Origin: Paenibacillus_AR sp051594765
Lineage (GTDB): Bacteria; Bacillota; Bacilli; Paenibacillales; NBRC-103111
Assembly (NCBI RefSeq): GCF_051594765.1
Contig: NZ_JBPPGJ010000024.1
Coordinates: forward strand, 5,566 to 69,565
Direction: 5' to 3'
DNA length: 64,000 nt
How positions within the stretch are numbered: position 1 is the stretch's first letter; each line of letters begins with the position of its first letter. The notes below the pieces were generated by a model that saw only the letters and a program-made list of their open reading frames with translations, did not search any database and was not told the origin of the DNA. Shown here one piece after another: positions 58,169 to 64,000 of the stretch. The position numbers and the translations under genes were made by a program.

Positions 58169-58462
58169 TCAGCCTTCATAGCCGATCACCCGCCGTGCCA
58201 GCTCATAATCGTGCCGGATGTCCAGCAGCATCTTTAGGCCGGGACGATAGTCCAGGCGCTTCCGCAGCCAGCTGTACATGATCGGCTTGTCCTGCCGGAT
58301 CACGTTCAGGGTCTCGATGACCGGACCTTTTTCTGTCTGGAGCTGAAGCAGCAGATCTACGCACTGCTCCAAGCCTTTATGCGATTCCGGCAGCTGGGTG
58401 ACCGATTCCCAGACGCTGACTTTGTTCCTATGGCGGTGTAACAGTTGGTTCATTGGTTCCAT
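58169..58462 (-). CDS. Small soluble protein of unknown function
   Basis: A 97-residue protein, mostly helical and charged: NQLLHRHRNKVSVWESVTQLPESHKGLEQCVDLLLQLQTEKGPVIETLNVIRQDKPIMYSWLRKRLDYRPGLKMLL. The start could be ATG 58462 or the in-frame ATG 58453; ribosome sites are weak (GAGTGAG). Codon use fits a real gene. I do not recognise a family. It lies alone between the convergent kinase gene and an AT-rich spacer. Confidence 0.5.
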   Translation of the reverse strand: MEPMNQLLHRHRNKVSVWESVTQLPESHKGLEQCVDLLLQLQTEKGPVIETLNVIRQDKPIMYSWLRKRLDYRPGLKMLLDIRHDYELARRVIGYEG

Positions 58463-58736
58463 CTCACTCTCATTTAATAAGTCTTATATACTACTTATTA
58501 TAAGGAGCGTGGAACCATAAATCTGTGAACCGTGCTACATTTTGGATAATTGGTGGAAACGGACAGCCGCTGATCCCGGTTTCTGCAACCGGCTCTGGCC
58601 CCTGTCACCGGGCCCGCACGAAGACACCTGCCAAGCAACCCCCGATAGAGTATCCTTCCGCGCATGCCAAAACAGCCGAGCCGCGGATCTCTCCACGGCC
58701 CGGCCTATCTTGCTCACGTGTGCATGAAGGGTGATC

Positions 58737-59159
58737 CTACTCCAATGCCGCCTTGATCTGGGCGATGACCTCTGCGTATTCCTCGTCGGACAGGTACACC
58801 TGGGCCGGGTTCATGACGAAGGTGGTTCCCCACTGCTCGCCGCCCTCGTATTTCGGCACGATGTGGAAATGGACGTGAGGCATGGTATCGCCGTAAGCGC
58901 CATAGTTGATCTTGCCGGGCTTGAACGCCTTGTCCACCGCGCGGGCGGCACGGGCCACGTCGTTCATCAGCTGGTTGCGCACTTCATCGGACAGGTGGAA
59001 CATCTCCCGCTCGTGAGTGTTCAGGGCGACCAGCACGCGGCCGCGGTAGGTTTGCTCCTTGAACAGATACAGGGTGGACACCGACAGCGGTCCGATCTCG
59101 ATCATCAGCTTGTCCAGGCGGCCATCGTCAGTACAGTACATGCATTCGGGGTGCGACAT
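58737..59159 (-). CDS. HIT-family nucleotide-binding protein
   Basis: A 140-residue HIT protein. The histidine triad is MPHVHFHIVPKYEGG at about residues 93-107. The zinc-type motif MYC near the N-terminus (ECMYC) and RGRVLVALNTHEREMFHLSDE fit the HINT/Fhit-like group. Such enzymes hydrolyse AMP conjugates or dinucleoside polyphosphates. ATG 59159 follows GGAGGAGG by eight bases. Monocistronic, divergent from the exonuclease gene. Confidence 0.92.
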   Translation of the reverse strand: MSHPECMYCTDDGRLDKLMIEIGPLSVSTLYLFKEQTYRGRVLVALNTHEREMFHLSDEVRNQLMNDVARAARAVDKAFKPGKINYGAYGDTMPHVHFHIVPKYEGGEQWGTTFVMNPAQVYLSDEEYAEVIAQIKAALE

Positions 59160-59377
59160 GTTGTTTTCCTCCTCCGGATTATAGCGGAATCCTGCGATTC
59201 TTAGGTTACCTTACCCTATAATGGTACTCCATAGCCAGCGGCACCGAGTCCGCCAAAACGGACAACTTTGTTACAACCTTGTCCCTTCCATGGGAGGGAA
59301 CGGACCGAATAGGTTCCAATTTCGGGAAACATCCTATATGATAGGGGACAACAAGTGAACCTCAGGGGGCTTTACGG

Positions 59378-60121
59378 ATGAAACACGCGGTCGTCTACGA
59401 CCTGGAGCTGGTCAAGCGCTTCAAGAAGGGCCAGCCCAGCGAAATCGTCGAAATCGGAGCTTGCAAGGTCGATCTGACCACACGTCAGGTGATCGAAAAC
59501 TTCCAGATCTACATCGTGCCGGGAAGCGGATATTTCTCGAAATCGACGCGCTCCTTCATCAATATGACCAAGGAGGACGCTGCGGGTGCCGTCTCCTTCA
59601 AGACGGGCATCCGCCAATTCGCCGATTGGACCGGCCCCGACTCCTACCTATGCTCCTGGGGCAAGGACGACAAGCTCCACATCGTCAACGAATGCGTCCG
59701 CAAGAACATCCCGTTGGGCTGGTTCCGCAACTACAACGACATCCAGTCTCAGATCGGCAGGCTGCTGTCGGACCAGAAGGGCCAGATGGGTCTCAAAAAC
59801 GCCCTGGCTCTGGCCGGCATCGAGCCCGTAGGCAAGGCCCACCGCGGCATCGACGATGCGCGCAACACCGCAGAGCTGCTCATCCGCTTCGCCGACCGGC
59901 TGAAGCTGGAGGAGAACGAGCTGACGGAGCGCGATCTGAATCCGCCGCCGCGAGACCCGGACAAGCGCCGGAGCCGCACGCGGCGACCGGCGGACGGGAC
60001 AGTACCGGAGGCGCCGAACCATGCGCCCGAGCAGGCGACGGTCGCTGCAGACCGCCGCGGACACGGCAGCGCTGACGCAGCCGGGTCTACCCCGGCCGGC
60101 TCGCCGGAGCGGGCTCTTTAA
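59378..60121 (+). CDS. DEDDh-type 3'-5' exonuclease domain protein
   Basis: A 247-residue protein. The exonuclease core runs from Exo I YDLELVKRFKKGQPSEIVEIGAC (D-x-E about residues 8-10) to Exo III AHRGIDDARNTAELLIRFADRL (about 160-181), with the middle Asp in YLCSWGKDDKLHI. The layout resembles the KapD/exonuclease group in Bacilli. After about residue 180 the tail is Arg/Pro/Ala-rich and probably disordered. ATG 59378 follows AGGGGG. It overlaps the convergent DUF2797 gene by four bases. RNA or DNA substrate unknown. Confidence 0.85.
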   Translation: MKHAVVYDLELVKRFKKGQPSEIVEIGACKVDLTTRQVIENFQIYIVPGSGYFSKSTRSFINMTKEDAAGAVSFKTGIRQFADWTGPDSYLCSWGKDDKLHIVNECVRKNIPLGWFRNYNDIQSQIGRLLSDQKGQMGLKNALALAGIEPVGKAHRGIDDARNTAELLIRFADRLKLEENELTERDLNPPPRDPDKRRSRTRRPADGTVPEAPNHAPEQATVAADRRGHGSADAAGSTPAGSPERAL

Positions 60122-60957
60122 TCGGCCTCTCTGCCGGCAGCGGCCTCAGCCGCCCCATCCTCCAGCGCCACCTCCACCTGGACGTGGTAGCCGGCGTACT
60201 TCTGCACGTTCAACACCCCGCCCCCCTCGAACAGCAGGTAGTTGCCTTTGATTCCGGTCAGCCGGGCGGTGATGATGGGGTTTTTGTCCAGATTCAGGGA
60301 CACCACCTTCTCCGGCTTCACCTCCACCGGGTACTCGAAGCCTCGCTTCTCCTCCCCGGGCAGCGCGTAGGGCTTGTACGCCTCCGGGAACAGCCCGAAG
60401 ACCTCCTCCCGGAGCTCCAGCAGATCCGTATCCGCCGTCTCCCCCTTCAGCATCTTCCGCCAGTCGGTCTTGTCCGCCATATGCTGCGACAAAGCGAATT
60501 CCAGCTCCCCCGCTGTCTTCCGGTTCGGGGCCTCCGCGATGGGCACGGCTTGGACCGCGCCTTGGTCCACCCATCTTTTGCGCTCGTTGTGCTTGCGCGT
60601 CAGGCCGACCTTCACCCCGCTGCTGACCGCCAGGTACACATAATGGGGCACCATGCAGTACGTCTTCGCGAACTCCGGATCCCGGCACGTGCCCAGATGA
60701 TAGTGGCATTCGTGTGGCTTCACGATGCACAGATCGGCCTGCGGCAGCGTCTGGAAGCACGGGTAGCAGAACCCGTCGTACGTCTTCTTGATCCTGCGCC
60801 CGCAATGCGTGCAGCGGATCTCCCCCAAGAAGGTCAGCGTCAGCTGCCTTCCGATCAGCGCGTTCATCTCCAGCTCCGCTTCTCCCAGCTTCAGCCGGTA
60901 CCGGACCGGTTGTTCATATGTATGGGCGAACCCCTTCATCATCCCCGCAAAAACCAT
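60118..60957 (-). CDS. DUF2797 family protein
   Basis: A 279-residue protein. N-terminal strand region is followed by a zinc-ribbon-like IRCTHCGRRIKKTYDGFCYPCFQ with CxxC and CxxC pairs (about residues 47-70), then CHYHLGTCRDPEFAKTYCMVPHYVYLAVSSGVKVGLTRKHNERKRWVDQGA, the conserved centre of DUF2797. The last 80 residues have a barrel-like NPIITARLTGIKGNYLLFEGGGVLNVQKYAGYHVQVEV. The function is not known. The first residues MVFAGMMKGF allow an alternate start. It overlaps the exonuclease gene tail to tail. Confidence 0.88.
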   Translation of the reverse strand: MVFAGMMKGFAHTYEQPVRYRLKLGEAELEMNALIGRQLTLTFLGEIRCTHCGRRIKKTYDGFCYPCFQTLPQADLCIVKPHECHYHLGTCRDPEFAKTYCMVPHYVYLAVSSGVKVGLTRKHNERKRWVDQGAVQAVPIAEAPNRKTAGELEFALSQHMADKTDWRKMLKGETADTDLLELREEVFGLFPEAYKPYALPGEEKRGFEYPVEVKPEKVVSLNLDKNPIITARLTGIKGNYLLFEGGGVLNVQKYAGYHVQVEVALEDGAAEAAAGREAD

Positions 60958-61119
60958 CCTTCGTCTCTCCCTCTCTCTACCGGCAAGCAGGCTGGCTAAC
61001 TGTCCGACCGGCTATCATTCGATAAACACTCTCTACCAGCATAGCATAGAACCGCCCTTTCATCTCCCCCCTGATGTTCACTGCCGAACGGCCGCTTTGA
61101 AGGTGGTTGGAGCGACTTG

Positions 61120-61128
61120 TGCTATAAT
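61120..61128 (+). promoter_or_regulatory. Extended -10 promoter of the flavoprotein pair
   Basis: TGCTATAAT is an extended -10 element 72 bases upstream of the first flavoprotein start. No clear -35 is present at 16-18 bases. Confidence 0.55.
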
Positions 61129-61199
61129 GGGTTCAAAAGCACGGTGTGTTCGATAACATACCCTCGCAAACCATTGGACAAAGGGCGGATCAACCTTCC

Positions 61200-62525
61200 A
61201 TGCATCACACGTTGTTCATTATCGGCGCAGGCGCTGCGGGGCTAATGGCCGCCGTGACGGCGAAGGACCTGGGCATCGACGCCGCCATTCTGGAGAGCAA
61301 TGACAAGATCGGCAAGAAGATTCTGATGACCGGCGACGGCCGGTGCAACATTACGAATGAATCTACGTCGTCGGGGACGGAGGCGGAGCAGGCGGCCGCA
61401 TTATCGCACAAATATCACGGCAGCCAGGACGGCTTCCCGCTGCCGGTGCTGCAGCAGTTCGGCATCCGCCGAACCATTGACTTTTTCTACTCGATCGGGC
61501 TTCCTCTCACCGAATTGAAGGAAGGCATGCTGTACCCGATGTCGCTGCAGGCTTCTTCTGTTCTGGATCTGTTCCAGCTGGCGCTGGAGGAACGGGAGGT
61601 GCCGGTCCTCTTCAAGCATAAAGTGGTGGACGTCACCGTCTCCTCGGGCCATCCGCGCTTCACCCTCGTATGCAGGACGGAGACAGAGGCGGGGACGGAG
61701 GAGCAGGCGGTATATACCTGCGACTACCTGCTGCTGTGTACCGGCGGGCAGACCGCCCCGAATACGGGCTCGGACGGCTCCGGCTACACGCTCGCCCAGC
61801 GCCTCGGGCATACGCTGGTCCATCCGGTCCCCGCCATCGTGCAGCTGAAGGTGCAGTACCCGTACTTAAAGGCGCTGTCCGGCATCAAATTGCAGGGCAT
61901 GGCCCATCTTCTCGTCAACGGGGAGCGCCTCCGCAGCGAAGCCGGGGAGATTCATTTTGCCGATTACGGCTTGTCTGGTCCTCCCATTCTTCAGCTGAGC
62001 CGGACAGCGGCTTACCATCTCGCGAAGCGGGACGCCGTGACCGTGTCCATCGATCTGATGCCGGACCGTACCGAGGAGGAGCTGGTGGAATTCCTGGACA
62101 TCCACTGGGGGATCTTCGGACACCGGACCGTGGAGGATTCCTTCGTCGGCATCCTGCATAAGAAGCTGACTCCCGTCCTCTTGAAGGAGGCGGGGATCGA
62201 CAAGCAGCCGTACCTGCTCTGCCAGGACCTGCCGTGGAAGGCCAGGAAGGTCTTCTATCGGATCCTGAAGCACTGGGACTTCAAGGTGACGGATACCAAC
62301 GGCTTCGCCAACGCGCAGACCACGGCCGGCGGGATCGCAACAACCGAGCTGGTGGAAGACACGCTGGAATCCAAGCGGGTGCCCGGGCTCTATCTGGCCG
62401 GCGAAGTGATGGACGTGGACGGAGATTACGGCGGCTATAACCTGCAATGGGCCTGGAGCTCCGGCTATGTAGCGGCTATGGCCGTAGGCAGACAACTCTC
62501 GGGAGGGAACCGCCGGCATGAATGA
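61200..62525 (+). CDS. HI0933/YhiN-family flavoprotein, paralog 1
   Basis: A 441-residue FAD protein. ATG 61200 follows AAGGGCGG by about 12 bases. The dinucleotide site LFIIGAGAAGLMAAVTAKDLGIDAAILESNDKIGKKILMTGDGRCNITNES is at residues 4-54, and the conserved C-terminal part AGEVMDVDGDYGGYNLQWAWSSGYVAAMA is near 400-430. The family (HI0933, YtfP) is widespread but its substrate is unknown; members are linked to tRNA/queuosine or redox metabolism only loosely. It overlaps the next gene by eight bases and shares most of its sequence with it, so it is a recent tandem duplicate. Confidence 0.9.
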   Translation: MHHTLFIIGAGAAGLMAAVTAKDLGIDAAILESNDKIGKKILMTGDGRCNITNESTSSGTEAEQAAALSHKYHGSQDGFPLPVLQQFGIRRTIDFFYSIGLPLTELKEGMLYPMSLQASSVLDLFQLALEEREVPVLFKHKVVDVTVSSGHPRFTLVCRTETEAGTEEQAVYTCDYLLLCTGGQTAPNTGSDGSGYTLAQRLGHTLVHPVPAIVQLKVQYPYLKALSGIKLQGMAHLLVNGERLRSEAGEIHFADYGLSGPPILQLSRTAAYHLAKRDAVTVSIDLMPDRTEEELVEFLDIHWGIFGHRTVEDSFVGILHKKLTPVLLKEAGIDKQPYLLCQDLPWKARKVFYRILKHWDFKVTDTNGFANAQTTAGGIATTELVEDTLESKRVPGLYLAGEVMDVDGDYGGYNLQWAWSSGYVAAMAVGRQLSGGNRRHE

Positions 62526-63831
62526 TTATCCCACCTCCAAGCACCATCAGCTCTTCATCATCGGCGCAGGTGCCGCCGGCCTTATGGCCGCCGTAACGGC
62601 ACGCGATTCGGGGCTGGATGCCGCCATCATAGACAGCAACGACCGCATCGGCAAAAAAGTGCTCACCACGGGCAACGGCCGCTGCAACATTACGAACGAA
62701 TCAACGGCTACGGGTGCGGATGAAGCGACTGCCCTGTCGTACAAGTACCACAGCAGCCAAGCCGGATTTCCGCTGCCGGTGCTGCAGCAGTTCGGCGTGC
62801 GCCAAACCATCGATTTCTTCTTCACCCTCGGACTCCCTCTGATCAGCCTGGAGGACGGACGGATGTACCCGATGTCCTTACAGGCGGCGGCCGTTCTGGA
62901 CATCTTCCGGCTGGCGCTGGAGGACCGGAACGTTCCGGTTTATTTCAAAACCAAGGTGCTGGACATCGCCGTATCGCCGGATTATCCCCGCTTTCGGCTG
63001 ACCTGCCAGACCGAGACGGGGGAGCGCGTGGACTATACCTGCGATTACCTCTTCCTCTGCACGGGCGGCCTCACCGCGCCGAAGACCGGAACGGACGGCT
63101 CCGGGTATACTCTGGCTCAACGCCTGGGGCACACCCTCGTCCATCCCGTCCCGGGCATCGTGCAGCTGAAGCTGGACTACCCGCATCTGAAGGAGCTGTC
63201 CGGCGTCAAGTTCGAGGGCCAAGGCCGCATCCTCGTAGACGGGCAGGTCATCCGATGCGAAGCCGGGGAGATTCTGTTCACGGATTACGGCATCTCCGGT
63301 CCGCCGATTCTCCAACTGAGCCGCAAGGCCGCCTATCATCTGGCCCAAGGGAAAGAGGTCACCTTATCGGTGGATCTGATGCCGGACCGGACGGAGGAGG
63401 AGGTGGCCCAATTCCTGGACACGCACTGGGGCATCTTCGGGCACCGGACCGTGGCCAACTCCTTCCTGGGGATTCTGAACAAGAAGCTCATTCCGGTCCT
63501 TCTGAAGGAGGCCGGTCTGGACGAGCAATCATCGCTTCTGTGCCGGGATCTCTCCTGGAAGACGAAGCAGCACTTCTATCGGCTCCTGAAGCATTGGGAG
63601 TTCCGGGTGTCCGATACCAACAGCTTCACCAATGCGCAGACCACGGCAGGCGGCATCGACACGGCGGAGCTGGTGGAGGGTACCCTGGAGTCCAAGCTGG
63701 TACCCGGGCTGTATCTGGCCGGCGAGGTGATGGATGTGGACGGGGATTGCGGCGGCTACAACCTGCAGTGGGCCTGGAGCTCCGGCTATGTGGCGGCCAT
63801 GGCCCTGGCCAAGCGATTATCCGGTGCATAA
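62518..63831 (+). CDS. HI0933/YhiN-family flavoprotein, paralog 2
   Basis: A 437-residue paralog of the preceding gene; by eye about 70% of residues match along the full length, including GAGAAGLMAAVTARDSGLDAAIIDSNDRIGKKVLTTGNGRCNITNES at the FAD site. Differences cluster around residues 50-65 and in the middle (LEDGRMYPMSLQAAAVLDIF). ATG 62518 lies inside the last codons of paralog 1, so translation is coupled. Both copies keep all motifs and look intact, which suggests either a hetero-oligomer or two substrate ranges. Confidence 0.9.
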   Translation: MNDYPTSKHHQLFIIGAGAAGLMAAVTARDSGLDAAIIDSNDRIGKKVLTTGNGRCNITNESTATGADEATALSYKYHSSQAGFPLPVLQQFGVRQTIDFFFTLGLPLISLEDGRMYPMSLQAAAVLDIFRLALEDRNVPVYFKTKVLDIAVSPDYPRFRLTCQTETGERVDYTCDYLFLCTGGLTAPKTGTDGSGYTLAQRLGHTLVHPVPGIVQLKLDYPHLKELSGVKFEGQGRILVDGQVIRCEAGEILFTDYGISGPPILQLSRKAAYHLAQGKEVTLSVDLMPDRTEEEVAQFLDTHWGIFGHRTVANSFLGILNKKLIPVLLKEAGLDEQSSLLCRDLSWKTKQHFYRLLKHWEFRVSDTNSFTNAQTTAGGIDTAELVEGTLESKLVPGLYLAGEVMDVDGDCGGYNLQWAWSSGYVAAMALAKRLSGA

Positions 63832-63859
63832 GCGGCAAATATAAAGGGCCTCCGGCTAA

Positions 63860-64000
63860 TGAACTGTGACCCACAAGAAGGACACTTTGAAAAAAGTGAC
63901 CTTCATGTGGGTCATTTGTGTTTTAATCAAGGTAAGATGAGGGGCGATACGAACATGGGAAAGTTAAAGCGAATCGTATTTACTGAAGAACAGATAAGAA
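63860..64000 (+). mobile_element. Left end of an IS3-like insertion sequence
   Basis: The element starts at TGAACTG (63860), typical of TG-ended IS150-type termini, and shows a long imperfect hairpin at 63867-63914 whose outer arms are TGACCCACA and TGTGGGTCA. A transposase-like frame begins at 63955 and runs off the window. The right end and target duplication are outside. Confidence 0.6.
63955..64000 (+). CDS. Start of a transposase OrfA-like gene (cut by the window)
   Basis: Only 15 codons are inside the window: MGKLKRIVFTEEQIR. The basic start followed by FTEEQ resembles the N-terminus of the HTH protein (OrfA) of IS3-family elements from Bacillus and Paenibacillus. GAGGGG lies about 11 bases upstream. 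The assignment rests on this short string and on the IS-like terminus just before it. Confidence 0.5.
   Translation, partial: MGKLKRIVFTEEQIR

Noticed and set aside
58463..58736. Possible RNA gene in the spacer before the HIT gene
   Set aside because: No stable extended fold, promoter or terminator could be assigned; open frames here are short and unsupported.

Overview
The window looks like chromosomal DNA of a spore-forming, high-GC Bacillota, most likely Paenibacillus or a close relative. The evidence is a GerA-type germinant receptor operon, a YhcN/YlaJ-type spore lipoprotein, YesM/YesN-type two-component genes, a giant S-layer-anchored pectinase, strong GGAGG ribosome sites, and roughly 60% GC by eye with densely packed operons. 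No tRNA, rRNA, CRISPR array or cas gene was found.

Layout. 1-4.6 kb: a structured leader of a gene lying off the left edge, a spore lipoprotein, a Gly/His-rich membrane protein, a four-unit intergenic repeat, and the ydbS-ydbT PH-domain pair. 4.6-7.0 kb: a divergent lysR/MFS pair that is visibly richer in AT than its surroundings. 7.0-9.7 kb: a minus-strand DsrE-like / MFS / thioredoxin / CsoR-family cluster. 9.9-15.6 kb: an HD hydrolase, a 34-residue charged peptide, an MFS exporter behind stacked palindromes, an Rrf2 regulator with an FAD oxidoreductase and a methyltransferase, and a YitT protein. 15.7-18.3 kb: a CNNM/CBS transporter and a lone HydE-like radical SAM enzyme, followed by a 9-nt tandem repeat. 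18.7-23.1 kb: two small genes, then the copper operon copA-csoR-copZ with its promoter and operator. 23.2-27.4 kb: an unknown protein, two DUF155/RMD1 paralogs, a second copy of the four-unit repeat, and an IMP-dehydrogenase-like gene.

27.8-33 kb: an EamA transporter and the germination operon A-C-B behind a sigma-G-like promoter. 33-39 kb: mglB-A-C galactose-type ABC uptake, divergent from a chemoreceptor. 39-45.6 kb: one 2166-residue exported protein joining pectin methylesterase, pectate lyase and SLH anchors, flanked by two nearly identical hairpins. 45.9-50.4 kb: a membrane-tethered sugar-binding protein, a YesM-type kinase and a YesN-type regulator, which probably sense a sugar. 50.6-53.7 kb: a DeoR regulator with a GlcP-like sugar transporter, and a lipoprotein carbonic anhydrase. 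53.9-58.1 kb: a LuxR-type regulator with a hybrid kinase carrying two different kinase modules. 58.2-64 kb: a small unknown protein, HIT protein, DEDDh exonuclease, DUF2797 protein, tandem HI0933-family flavoproteins, and the left end of an insertion sequence at the right edge.

A carbohydrate theme runs through 33-52 kb: pectin breakdown at the cell surface, MglBAC uptake, a sugar-binding/two-component sensor, a chemoreceptor and a hexose permease. The least explained element is the composite four-unit palindromic repeat, present twice, each time between convergent genes and just beyond the terminator of the minus-strand gene. All coordinates and motifs come from reading the sequence; family names come from remembered family signatures, and no database search was run.
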